A stretch of 25,537 nt of DNA from Corallochytrium limacisporum. Taxonomy: Eukaryota > Opisthokonta. Position 1 is the stretch's first letter. Each line of letters opens with the position of its first letter. The translations under genes and the position numbers were made by a program. The notes beneath the pieces are model-generated. The model ran no database searches. It was given only the letters and a program-made list of their open reading frames with translations, and had not been told where the DNA came from. Positions 1-8,666 of this stretch are shown here, one piece after another. The DNA lies in assembly GCA_002811645.1 (NCBI GenBank), contig PDIP01000067.1, positions 26,897 through 52,433 of the forward strand. The letters are read 5' to 3'.

Positions 1-474
1 TGGGTGGGTGGGTTTGTGAAGCGGGCCCAAGGGAAGGGGAGGTAACAGGGAGGAAGGGGGAGGGGGTAGGTGCACTCGCTAGTGCTGAAACAACTGCCTG
101 TCTGCCCTGGGGGCGGGGTTTCGAGTGGGTCCGCGCCATCGCGGCTTTGCGAACACTGGCACTAATGGAGAGTGGAATGGGTGGATACAATAGAAACTCC
201 TTCGCGAGGTGGACGAAATTATGAGCACGCGGGAATGATGCGATGGTTGCCGAAAACAAAGAATGGGACCCGGTGTGGATTTTGAGTTTCTTCGACGGTC
301 CAAACCTGCACGCCATGGATGAAGAAGTGTTTGGATGCAAAACACTTTGTAAACATGAAACCGTTGCGAAAACATTAAATGGTTAGCACAGGATCCTTCG
401 CAACAGGCAGGTATTTCTTTAGCGCGTGCGTGTTGTGTACCAGTATGCTGTGGAGTATGCACGCACGAAGAAGC
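1..474. other. G-rich upstream region, no gene recognised
   Basis: The first 70 bases are strongly G-rich on the + strand, with GGG runs at 2-4, 6-8 and 10-12 followed by more runs up to about 66. This is a plausible G-quadruplex-forming stretch. The rest is mixed sequence. A 127-codon minus-strand ORF (79-462) and a short plus-strand ORF (379-594) match no family I know and look like chance. The region probably holds distal promoter sequence for the LIM-homeobox gene. Confidence 0.5.
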
Positions 475-481
475 TATAAAA
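475..481 (+). promoter_or_regulatory. TATA box of the LIM-homeobox gene
   Basis: TATAAAA preceded by GC and followed by G is a canonical TATA element, 274 bp upstream of the first ATG of the LIM-homeobox ORF at 755. No ATG occurs on the + strand between this box and 755, so a transcript starting about 30 bp downstream would have an AUG-free leader of roughly 250 nt. That makes 755 the natural start. The transcription start itself is inferred. Confidence 0.55.
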
Positions 482-754
482 GTACTTGGAATTCGGGAGA
501 GATCGAAGTCCCCATCCTTTCATTGAACAAGCCGCGATCCATAAACACAGAAGAGCGAACACTCCATTTTGAGCTTCCTACGCCATCATTTTAGTTACAA
601 ACCCCGGGCATAGTCGTGGAATCACAAAACAGCCGGGTTGCCCACTCCGCTGTTAACGTTTAATCACGAACCTTACCTTGGAACGGCGGTGAAACTAGTG
701 TATCGCCGCCTCCGAAGGTTCGAACAACCGAGAGACTTCTACAGACCATACAAT

Positions 755-2257
755 ATGATTGAAAATCGGTTGCCCTCAGTCTTTGACACAGGGATCGGCT
801 CCCTTGGAGACAATTCCAAGTTGGTCGACGAGTCCTGTACGGTCTGCAACACCGTCGTCGGTGATGCGGACAAAGTGGAACTCAACCAGCGGACCTGGCA
901 CAAAGACTGTTTCAAGTGCAATGAGTGCACACAGGATCTCCAGGGTGGCTCACCCTTTGAGCATGATGGCAAGTTGTACTGTGAATCTGATTTCATGGGC
1001 AAGTACGGCAAGCGGTGTAAAGCATGCAGTAAGTTCATCACGGGTGATGTAATGAATGCAATGAACCGTTTCTTCTATCATCCTGAATGCTTCAAGTGTG
1101 CCCGTTGTCAGAAGACGATCAAGACGGGCGAAACTTTTGCTCTGAAAGGTAACGACCTTCTCTGTCGCACTGACTATGATCGTCTCGTGCGTCTGGCCGC
1201 ACAAGTCCAGACTCGCAACGCTGCTGGCACTGGAGTCGGCTCACCACGCTCAGCAAAAGACTCCCCACGTTCCGCAAAAGGTGGAAAGGACAAGGAGAAG
1301 AAGCGTTTCCGCACTCAAATTACTGAAGAGCAGGTTGACATACTCAAGCAGGCCTTTATTGTGAACCCGACTCCAGACCAAGCTCAGCGCCAGGCTATCG
1401 CACAGCAGACAGGTCTTCTCCCTCGTGTGGTTCAGGTCTGGTTCCAGAACCGCCGTGCAAAGGTCAAGAAGAACGGAGGCGAACTGAACAGTCCTCCTGC
1501 CCAGCCTTCCAGTGCTGCTGCTTACAATCTAGGGTCCTATCAGCGCGCAAATCCACTGTCCGCCATGGCCATTACTGGCCGAGGGCCCATGTCGGCATCT
1601 GCAGCCATGCACAGCATGAGTGCAGAGCATGCCATGATGGCCCGCCGTCGTATGTTTGCCCAACATCCCGAAGGTCTGCCTATGAGCCCCTTGGCAATGG
1701 ATTTTGGCGGACTGAGCATGGGCGATCCCGTTGGAGTCGAATATGCCGGAGCAAGATCAGGGGCGCCTCACAGCAGCAGGATGACTCCCTTGCAACGTCA
1801 GCTTCTAGCTGGAAATGCCAACCGCGGAGTAGAAATTGGCGGCAACATTGAAGCCATGGCTGCCGCTTCCGGCGATGCTAGTGGAGCAGCAGCAGCAGCA
1901 GCTCTTGCTAGCATCGATGCTGGCTTCCCTCTACAGAACTACCGCAGCCGTTCAGTGCCGGAACTTTTCGCTGAGGAAGCTGGCGCTCCTAGTGGAGTTC
2001 CACAGGTTGGTGGCAATGATGCTGATCTCTTCCTGAACGATGACTTCATGAAGAGTCTAATCGATGAGAACGCCCCCCTGGTCATGGACAACAACCAGCT
2101 CTTCGCCAGTGGAATGGAGGCCGACACGGGTACGAAAATTGAGGATGCCCTCAGCATGGAGGGCAAGCAACTGTCCAATCTGCTTGACGATTCACAGGCG
2201 AAACAGCCCGGCATGAGTCAGATCAATGAACTGCTTTTTGGCAACAAACAGGTCTGA
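755..2257 (+). CDS. LIM-homeodomain (LHX-class) transcription factor
   Basis: A 500-residue sequence-specific DNA-binding nuclear regulator. LIM1 shows C28, C31, H49, C52, C55, C58, C76 and D79. LIM2 shows C88, C91, H109, C112, C115, C118, C137 and D140. Both are complete zinc-ligand sets two residues or so from the LIM-HD norm. A Ser/Lys-rich linker leads to a homeodomain at about 182-241 with WFQNRRAK at 229-236, giving Gln at homeodomain position 50 and the invariant Asn51 and Arg53. The C-terminal half is low complexity (Ala, Met, Gln, Ser), with acidic patches near the end that could activate transcription. The frame stays open upstream to a TTG at 638, but ATG 755 has A at -3 and is the first AUG after the TATA box. 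In animals LIM domains of this class bind LDB cofactors. No intron interrupts the ORF. The class is sure; the subfamily (Lhx1/5, Lhx2/9, Lmx, Isl and so on) is not assigned. Confidence 0.95.
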   Translation: MIENRLPSVFDTGIGSLGDNSKLVDESCTVCNTVVGDADKVELNQRTWHKDCFKCNECTQDLQGGSPFEHDGKLYCESDFMGKYGKRCKACSKFITGDVMNAMNRFFYHPECFKCARCQKTIKTGETFALKGNDLLCRTDYDRLVRLAAQVQTRNAAGTGVGSPRSAKDSPRSAKGGKDKEKKRFRTQITEEQVDILKQAFIVNPTPDQAQRQAIAQQTGLLPRVVQVWFQNRRAKVKKNGGELNSPPAQPSSAAAYNLGSYQRANPLSAMAITGRGPMSASAAMHSMSAEHAMMARRRMFAQHPEGLPMSPLAMDFGGLSMGDPVGVEYAGARSGAPHSSRMTPLQRQLLAGNANRGVEIGGNIEAMAAASGDASGAAAAAALASIDAGFPLQNYRSRSVPELFAEEAGAPSGVPQVGGNDADLFLNDDFMKSLIDENAPLVMDNNQLFASGMEADTGTKIEDALSMEGKQLSNLLDDSQAKQPGMSQINELLFGNKQV

Positions 2258-2294
2258 CCGTCAGGGTCCCAGTTGATATAAAAAAACTTGACAC

Positions 2295-2300
2295 AATAAA
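2295..2300 (+). terminator. Poly(A) signal of the LIM-homeobox gene
   Basis: AATAAA lies 38 nt after the TGA stop. It is a canonical polyadenylation hexamer on the coding strand, and an A/T-rich stretch follows. The cleavage site is not determined. Confidence 0.6.
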
Positions 2301-2545
2301 TCCCACACCTAAAACCAACACCTACCTCCAGTTTTCATATATTAAGTATAAAACGAGTCGGTGTTTCTGAGACAGGCTGTAGAGGCTATCTCTTTGTTTC
2401 CATAGAAAATATGAAAGTACTCACGGTGAATGTGTGATCTCCTGACTATGTTCTATTTCTCTATCTATGACTATCCATCCCATAATGCCCACAAGCTTAA
2501 TACTCCCCCTTTCGTATAAAGAGCGGGTATCTTGAGGTGCAATGC

Positions 2546-2788
2546 ATGTGCAACTTACCCCCAATCGAAGCGCGTGAGGTTAGCAGTTTTTTGAACAAGC
2601 ATGATGTGCCCTACAAGTACCGGTATTGCTCTTCTGTGCTCATGCATATCCACGGCTTGTGGGTATGTGCAGTGCCTGATGATTGTCCCAATAGAGCTTG
2701 GAAGCTCGACAAAAGACGCGTTGACATCATTGGGAAGGTTTTAAGCGAAGCATGCGTTGGTTGTCCATATTTTCTCTGCACCACTTGA
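2546..2788 (+). CDS. Possible small orphan protein
   Basis: An 80-codon ATG-initiated ORF placed about 25 bp after a TATA-like TATAAAG (2515-2521). The product is Cys-rich (several isolated Cys, including a CVGC motif near the C terminus) with a mixed, protein-like composition, but it resembles no family I recognise. A nearby out-of-frame ATG at 2542 weakens the case. It may simply be a chance ORF in an intergenic region. Confidence 0.15.
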   Translation: MCNLPPIEAREVSSFLNKHDVPYKYRYCSSVLMHIHGLWVCAVPDDCPNRAWKLDKRRVDIIGKVLSEACVGCPYFLCTT

Positions 2789-3364
2789 GCGCCCAGTTCG
2801 GACATTGTCTTGATTAAACTATTGGGACACGGTATGTCAACTAGTCTGTTTGTTGTTGAGGTTGTATGTGTCCTCCAACGGTTGGTACGATGAAAGTTGG
2901 CGATGAAAGTGCGGAAGAGGGTGCATGAGCTGAGTCGAACACCGTGCTCATCGCAAGCAATAAGCATTTCCGCAATCCAGCAAAGATCCTCTGGGAATTG
3001 CAGTGACGGAGGGAGGCTGCCGAGCACCGTACAGAAAAAACTCTTTCGCACCTCTCCATTTCTTCAAATCAGTAGGTGGAGGGTTCTCCGGTACTGAACG
3101 TGCTGGGCTCCAGGACACAAATGGTCACAGGAAGAAAATCTTAGGTGCTTATGAGACCTGACGCACTGCCGGACACTGAGACAGAGAGTCTACAGTCACT
3201 GGCGCGGCAAAGGCAGGGCAATGGACACTCGTCCGCCCCTCATTTCCAGAAGTTACTCAGGCCACAAGCCCCCTGACCAGCGCAAGACTGTAGAACACAA
3301 GGGAAGGGCGGATAGTGTTCTGGTTGTTGGCAATAGTGGAGGTCCCGCCCCAACGGGGGACCCC

Positions 3365-3378
3365 GGGGGGGGGGGGGG
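3365..3378 (+). repeat. Poly-G homopolymer (14 G)
   Basis: Fourteen consecutive G follow CCCC. The short inverted repeat GGTCCC (3341-3346) / GGGACC (3357-3362) lies just upstream. Such a run is prone to sequencing and replication slippage, so its exact length should be treated with caution. Confidence 0.85.
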
Positions 3379-4376
3379 CAGAGAAGAAAGGGAATTCGTT
3401 TCCATAGAAAAGAGTAGAGAGGAAGAGAGAAACGGGAACGCCGGCCCAGCAATGATATTTTGGCGGTGGTGCGAAAGTTTGTGGCGATAATTGATATCCG
3501 GATATCTCTATTTTACATAGTAATCAAGATCAGCCTATATTTGTAAAATATTTTAGAGAGTGCCCGTTACATGTGTGCTTGCCTCATACGTCCACGAAAG
3601 TTGCCAGTAAAATAGTCAGTGTCTCACATATGCGCAAACCGAACATACCAAGCGTTGAGAGAAGCCAATTTCAAACAGGGCTCACAATGTACTACGGATA
3701 TCTCGCCTCGCCGGATGATACAAGTTTACACCACACTTTTCCCTTCCTTCCGATGGGGAGCTAAGGCGAACTGAAAATCTTTTTGCTTACAGATCCTGTG
3801 TGTGCAAAGACACCCCTAAGCACTCCTTCTGATTTGGAGGGTGTTGCCAATGACAGGAAAGTGTGGAAGCGAGCCAGGAGCGAGAGAGATTGCTGACATT
3901 CCGACCTGCTCGCCCTCGCGCCCTCATTCTCTCTGGGCCCTCCCTGTCTTCCATCCCCCTTCCTCTCCCTCGTTCCATATTCATATATGGCCCATGTGTT
4001 CTGTGTGACAAAGAATGAGAGCCCTTTCAGGGATGGGGTAATCGCTCATTACTACCCACCGCTCTCGGGCGGCCTGCGTAGGTCGGCCCCTCCGTTCCGC
4101 ATATGTTATGTGTTACGTGTGTGAATGTATGTGTGTTTGTGTGCGTGTGTCGCTGGCTTGGCCTTGCCAGTGTATCGCTCTGTTCACGAAGCGAGCGGAG
4201 CCCACCGATCAAGAAGGAAACCAATGTCAAACACAAGGAGAGCGGCAGTTGGATCTGTCGTGGGCATGAAAGTTAAGCTTTGTTTGGACCAGAACGTATT
4301 GGTATGGCTTAAGCGGTTGTCATATGTAGCGTGATCAACAGCTACATAAGGCCCGTTGTAAAGCATACAGTTTGTG

Positions 4377-4457
4377 ATGCCAAACAGAGTTTTCAAGAAA
4401 GCAATCGTGTTCCGGGAACGTATTCAACCACGGTACTCCTATAACCCTAACCAATAA
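4377..4457 (+). promoter_or_regulatory. uORF of IleRS whose stop overlaps the main start (TAATG)
   Basis: An upstream ATG at 4377 opens a 26-codon frame that ends in TAA at 4455-4457. The last A of this stop is the A of the synthetase ATG at 4457, giving TAATG. This geometry is known to permit termination-reinitiation and would link synthetase output to scanning and initiation rate. Use of the uORF depends on transcription starting upstream of 4377, which the sequence cannot show. Confidence 0.35.
4442..4452 (+). promoter_or_regulatory. Telo-box-like TAACCCTAACC next to the IleRS start
   Basis: TAACCCTAACC lies five bases before the IleRS ATG. Telomere-like (telo-box) motifs near transcription starts of translation genes are known in plants and some other eukaryotes. 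A near copy followed by AATA and then ATG occurs at 25355-25366. Its role here is inference. Confidence 0.3.
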
Positions 4458-7400
4458 TGGAGGACGTCCCGAGCAACATCAACTTCGCAAAGGCGGAGCA
4501 AGACACCCTCAAGGTCTGGAGGGAGAACAAAGTCTTCGAGACCAGTGTCGAGCTAAGCAAGGGTCGGCCTGAGTTCTCGTTCTACGACGGTCCTCCGTTT
4601 GCGACCGGCCTGCCTCATTACGGTCATTTGCTGGCTGGTACTATTAAGGACATTGTCACACGGTACGCCCATCAGACCGGTCACTATGTAGAACGTCGTT
4701 TTGGATGGGACACCCATGGTCTGCCGATTGAGTATGAAATCGACAAGAAGCTGAAAATTAATGGACCGGAAGATGTGCGCAAGATGGGCATTGACAAGTA
4801 CAATGCTGAGTGTCGAGCTATTGTCATGCGCTACTCTGCCGAATGGGAGCGCACAGTAGAGCGGCTAGGGCGCTGGATTAATTTCAAGAACGATTACAAG
4901 ACTCTGTACCCATGGTTCATGGAGAGCGTCTGGTGGGTGTTCAGCCAGATGTTTGAGAAGGGTCTGGTTTATCGGGGATTCAAGGTCATGCCTTACTCTA
5001 CTGGCTGTGTGACCCCCCTAAGTAACTTTGAGGCCAATCAGAACTACAAAGACGTCGTTGATCCCAGCTGCGTGGTTGCATTCCCTCTGGTAGATGAACC
5101 TGATGTAAGCATGCTGGCCTGGACGACCACTCCGTGGACCCTGCCCTCGAATATGGGCTTGTGTGTGAACCCGGATTTTGAGTACGTTCAGATCAAGGAC
5201 GGTGAGTCAGGCAAGCAATATATCCTACTCGAATCGTGCCTGGGTGCAATTTATAAGAATCCCAAGAAGGCAAAGTTTGAAATTGTGAAGAAGATGAAGG
5301 GTATTGATCTCAAGGATAAACGGTATGTCCCATTGTTCCCATTCTTTGAGGAAGAAATGAAGGAAACTGCTTTCCGAGTTGTCTGCGGCAGCTATGTAAC
5401 GGGCGGCGACGGTACCGGTGTAGTCCATCAAGCCCCTGCCTTTGGTGAGGACGATTACAATGTTGCTCTGGAGAACGGCATCATCACCAAGGGAGGCAAG
5501 CTGCCGAACCCGGTCGATGAGGTTGGCAAGTTCACCGAAGAGGTACCCGATTTTGCGGGTATGTATGTCAAGGACGCGGACAAGCACATCATCAAGGCAG
5601 TGCGTGAGAAGGGTCGCCTAGTCAATGACAAGGAGTACAAACATAGCTACCCATTCTGCTGGCGCAGTGACACTCCTCTACTGTATCGTGCGGTTCCTTC
5701 TTGGTTCGTAAAGGTGACCGACATCAAGGATCGTCTGTTAGACGAGAACTCAAAGACGTACTGGGTGCCCGATCACGTCCGTGAGGGTCGCTTCCAGAGC
5801 TGGCTGGAGAACGCTCGCGACTGGGCCATCAGCCGCAACCGCTACTGGGGCACTCCGATTCCGCTTTGGGTAAGCGAGGACTTTGAAGAGATCGTGTGCG
5901 TAAGCAGCATCGCCGATCTAGCTGAAAAGTCCGGCGTCAATGTAGACGATCTGCACCGTGACACCGTGGATAAGATCACCATCCCGAGTAAGCAAGGTAA
6001 GGGTGATCTGCGCCGCATTGACGAAGTGTTTGACTGTTGGTTTGAATCTGGTAGCATGCCGTACGCCCAGAAGCACTACCCCTTCGACAACAAGGAAGCC
6101 TTCGAACAAGGTTACTTCCCTGCTGATTTCGTTGCCGAGGGTATCGATCAGACGCGTGGTTGGTTCTATACCCTCATGGTCATCGGTGTGGCACTGTTCG
6201 ACAAGGCTCCGTTCAAGAATCTGATTGCCAACGGTCTGGTTCTGGCCAGTGATGGCAAGAAAATGTCGAAACGATTGAAAAACTACCCGGATCCCAATGA
6301 GGTTCTTGACAAGTATGGTGCCGATGCTCTCCGGCTATATCTGATCAACTCACCCGTCGTGCGTGCGGAGGTTCTTCGCTTCAAGGAGGAGGGTGTTCTC
6401 GGAGTATGTAAGGATGTCTTCCTGCCATGGTTCAATGCCTATCGCTTCTTTGTACAGAACGTCTATCGCCTGGAAAAGGAGGAGGGCATCAAATTTTCCT
6501 TTGACCCCACTCACCTGCACCGCACCGGCAACATCATGGACAAGTGGATTCTGGCCTACACGCAGGATCTGGTTGGATTTGTGCGCAAAGAAATGGCAGC
6601 ATACCGTCTGTACACTGTGGTGCCCCGTCTGCTGCAATATGTGGACAACCTGACGAATTGGTATGTCCGTGCCAATCGGCCTCGTATTCGTGGCGAGGTT
6701 GACACCGCCGAATGTGAAGCGGCTCTAGACACCATGTGTACTGTGCTCTTCACCATGGTCCGCATCATGGCTCCCTTCACTCCTTTCCTCACTGAGTACA
6801 TGTACCAGAACCTGAAGAAGGTCATCAAGGGCCATGACACACCCGAAACGGCCTCGGTGCATTATCTTCTGATCCCTGAGGTTAACCAAGACCTCATCAA
6901 CCCTGACATTGTCAAGGCCGTGAGTCGAATGCAGAAGGTAATTGAAGTCGTACGTGTACTACGTGACCGCGCTACTCTGCCCCTGAAGTATCCACTACCG
7001 CAGCTCATCCTTGTTAATGATGATGAACACTTTGCTGCGGACATGAAGTCCCTAACTGACTACATTGTGCTCGAGTGCAACGTCAAGGACATCATAATTG
7101 AGAAAGATCCTGCAGTCTACGGTCTGCAGACCCTGTGTAGTGGTAACCGGGTCACCCTGGGCAAGAAATGCCGTAAGGATGCAGGTAAGGTTGTCAAAGT
7201 CATCAACGAATGGACATCTGAAGACATTGCCAAGTTCCAGGCCGAGGGTAAGGCTACAATCGAGGGCTACGAGATCGACCCCGAGGACGTGCAGATTGAG
7301 CGAAAGCTCGGCGAGGGCAGCAAACACTTTATCAGCGATTCCACTGACGAGAGCGTCGTTCTCCTTGACACTCGGCGAGACGAAAACCTCCTCCTTGAGG

Positions 7401-7675
7401 GTATGGCCCGCGAAATTGTCAATCGCGTGCAGAAACTGCGCAAGAAGGCCGATCTTGTTCCTACTGATCGCATTGATATTTATTACCATGTGGAAAAGGA
7501 CGACAAGGAGGGACATTTGAGCAAGGCTACTGAGCACCAGGCCGACTTCCTCCGGAAGCGTCTTGGCGCTGGCTGGCACCCAAAGACCGCCGACGTCGAC
7601 AAATTGATCATTGAGGAGGCCTCCGAGATCACCGACGGAATGCTCCGTCTCTGGATCACGGAACAGAAGTCCTAA
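4457..7675 (+). CDS. IARS1: Isoleucyl-tRNA synthetase, cytosolic
   Basis: Class I aminoacyl-tRNA synthetase of 1072 residues that charges tRNA-Ile with isoleucine in the cytosol. The HIGH signature appears as HYGH at 54-57 and KMSKR at 602-606. The CP1 editing domain carries GGDGTG at 316-321 followed by HQAPAFGEDD at 324-333, including the editing-site Asp that clears mischarged valine. DCWFESGS at 526-533 is the usual IleRS segment before KMSKR. The C-terminal third is the anticodon-binding helical domain and a eukaryote-type extension. Length is close to yeast cytosolic Ils1 (about 1070) and shorter than animal IARS1, which carries extra C-terminal repeats. There is no N-terminal mitochondrial presequence, so this is the cytosolic enzyme. 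ATG 4457 begins directly with the conserved N terminus. It converges with TAF8, leaving a 243-bp gap. No intron is seen. Confidence 0.98.
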   Translation: MEDVPSNINFAKAEQDTLKVWRENKVFETSVELSKGRPEFSFYDGPPFATGLPHYGHLLAGTIKDIVTRYAHQTGHYVERRFGWDTHGLPIEYEIDKKLKINGPEDVRKMGIDKYNAECRAIVMRYSAEWERTVERLGRWINFKNDYKTLYPWFMESVWWVFSQMFEKGLVYRGFKVMPYSTGCVTPLSNFEANQNYKDVVDPSCVVAFPLVDEPDVSMLAWTTTPWTLPSNMGLCVNPDFEYVQIKDGESGKQYILLESCLGAIYKNPKKAKFEIVKKMKGIDLKDKRYVPLFPFFEEEMKETAFRVVCGSYVTGGDGTGVVHQAPAFGEDDYNVALENGIITKGGKLPNPVDEVGKFTEEVPDFAGMYVKDADKHIIKAVREKGRLVNDKEYKHSYPFCWRSDTPLLYRAVPSWFVKVTDIKDRLLDENSKTYWVPDHVREGRFQSWLENARDWAISRNRYWGTPIPLWVSEDFEEIVCVSSIADLAEKSGVNVDDLHRDTVDKITIPSKQGKGDLRRIDEVFDCWFESGSMPYAQKHYPFDNKEAFEQGYFPADFVAEGIDQTRGWFYTLMVIGVALFDKAPFKNLIANGLVLASDGKKMSKRLKNYPDPNEVLDKYGADALRLYLINSPVVRAEVLRFKEEGVLGVCKDVFLPWFNAYRFFVQNVYRLEKEEGIKFSFDPTHLHRTGNIMDKWILAYTQDLVGFVRKEMAAYRLYTVVPRLLQYVDNLTNWYVRANRPRIRGEVDTAECEAALDTMCTVLFTMVRIMAPFTPFLTEYMYQNLKKVIKGHDTPETASVHYLLIPEVNQDLINPDIVKAVSRMQKVIEVVRVLRDRATLPLKYPLPQLILVNDDEHFAADMKSLTDYIVLECNVKDIIIEKDPAVYGLQTLCSGNRVTLGKKCRKDAGKVVKVINEWTSEDIAKFQAEGKATIEGYEIDPEDVQIERKLGEGSKHFISDSTDESVVLLDTRRDENLLLEGMAREIVNRVQKLRKKADLVPTDRIDIYYHVEKDDKEGHLSKATEHQADFLRKRLGAGWHPKTADVDKLIIEEASEITDGMLRLWITEQKS

Positions 7676-7794
7676 GTTTCGTTCTTTGTTGCATCCGTGA
7701 TAACACAAACTGCAATTTTATATGACAGGAGTAACCCATGGTTGCAATAGATGTAGCATACAGTCAATTATCAGTAACTCTTTGTGTTGTAAGA

Positions 7795-7800
7795 TTTATT
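7795..7800 (-). terminator. Poly(A) signal of TAF8 (minus strand)
   Basis: TTTATT on the + strand reads AATAAA on the minus strand, 119 nt past the TAF8 stop and inside the gap shared with the convergent IleRS gene, whose stop is 120 nt away on the other side. Confidence 0.45.
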
Positions 7801-7918
7801 GGTGATGAAGGTTCTCGGACAGATGAATAGATCCTAGCCGATCGAACTCCGGCCACGAATCCTTATCGCCTGGTAGAACTGTTCGTGCCTTCCTTCGCCA
7901 ATTTCCATACTGGTCGCA

Positions 7919-8641
7919 TCATTGATGTCCGGTAAGCGCGTCAAAGTAACTAGATGGCCGTGCGATGACCTTTGCAACAAAGGAACTGTCATCGGCCAGG
8001 GATATTGATATCGTTTCCGAACCCCGCAGTTCAGCTACCATGCTGGACAGTGAAGACTGTAAATTGTGCAACTGTTCACTGCGTACTTTACGGACGTAGG
8101 CAGGGTCACTGAGCTTCTGATCTGCCACTGGTGTGGCCAGGAATGTATGGGCAGCTGGCAAAGGTGGCAGATAGTCGGGGAATTGGGACGGCCGTTCCAC
8201 TGCTTCCAATCCGAGCACCTCGTTTGCTTTGGCCAAGTTTGTGACAGATTCGCGTCCCGACTGTGCCCGCAATTGTTCTTCCTTCTTGATAAACTTCGGG
8301 GGTGCCTTGTATCTTGGCGGTAATCGTGCCGGACCATCGAGAAAGCGTTGCAGTCGACCAACGTTGCGCTTCATTGTTTCATCGCGGCTGTCAAATGCAT
8401 CCCATTCAGCAGATCTCCCTCCTTGGCAAGAGGCCATCACATCCAGAGCATTTATTCCCATTCTACCCCGAAGTCCTGCATACTCGTTGGATAGGCCCGC
8501 TATCTCCTGCAGGTGCTGCTCCACGGCTTCCTGGAATGCGTGAATGGTACTCTCACCCGCTCCTGAAAAGCCTTCTGCAAGAAGAACCTCGGCGATGAGG
8601 CCACGCATGGCCTCATGCATCTCACTATGCTCTCTATCCAT
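7919..8641 (-). CDS. TAF8: TFIID subunit TAF8
   Basis: A 240-residue protein. Residues 5-75 look like a histone fold (Bromo_TP type), a helical segment rich in Leu, Ile, Ala and Glu, which in TAF8 pairs with TAF10. The diagnostic part is the C-terminal TAF8 motif at 154-171, FPDYLPPLP followed by HTFLATP, which parallels the FPDYLPPFPDPHTYIRTP-type signature of other TAF8 proteins. The linker has a basic, Pro-rich stretch (residues 104-121). TAF8 is part of the TFIID general transcription factor in the nucleus and helps bring TAF10 and TAF2 into the complex. At 240 residues it is shorter than human TAF8 (about 310), mostly in the tail. It is divergent to IMPACT across about 500 bp and convergent with IleRS. 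TAF3 or an SPT7-like histone-fold protein would be the alternatives, but the C-terminal motif argues against them. Confidence 0.87.
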   Translation of the reverse strand: MDREHSEMHEAMRGLIAEVLLAEGFSGAGESTIHAFQEAVEQHLQEIAGLSNEYAGLRGRMGINALDVMASCQGGRSAEWDAFDSRDETMKRNVGRLQRFLDGPARLPPRYKAPPKFIKKEEQLRAQSGRESVTNLAKANEVLGLEAVERPSQFPDYLPPLPAAHTFLATPVADQKLSDPAYVRKVRSEQLHNLQSSLSSMVAELRGSETISISLADDSSFVAKVIARPSSYFDALTGHQ

Positions 8642-8666
8642 ATGGTCGTATATATTTCAGTGGCAT
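8634..8666 (-). promoter_or_regulatory. Short uORF overlapping the TAF8 start
   Basis: An ATG at 8666 on the minus strand opens a 10-codon frame that ends in TAG at 8636-8634, just inside the TAF8 ORF that starts at 8641. If the transcript begins upstream of 8666, this overlapping uORF would reduce TAF8 initiation. Confidence 0.25.

Larger units (their letters stand above)
2301..4376. other. Intergenic region with simple sequence, no convincing gene
   Basis: About 2 kb without a recognisable coding region. It holds a TATA-like TATAAAG at 2515-2521, a weak 80-codon ORF (2546-2788), a run of 14 G at 3365-3378 next to a GGTCCC/GGGACC inverted repeat (3341-3362), and two perfect palindromes at 3493-3506 and 3544-3555. 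A pyrimidine-rich block lies at about 3900-3980 and a TG-rich microsatellite-like tract at about 4115-4150. The 146-codon minus-strand ORF (2611-3051) starts only at GTG and matches nothing known to me. Confidence 0.5.

Noticed and set aside
638-754. N-terminal extension of the LIM-homeobox ORF
   Set aside because: It begins at TTG; the first ATG is 755 and the extension has no family similarity.
2611-3051. 146-codon minus-strand ORF after the LIM-homeobox gene
   Set aside because: It starts at GTG, overlaps another random ORF and has no family similarity.
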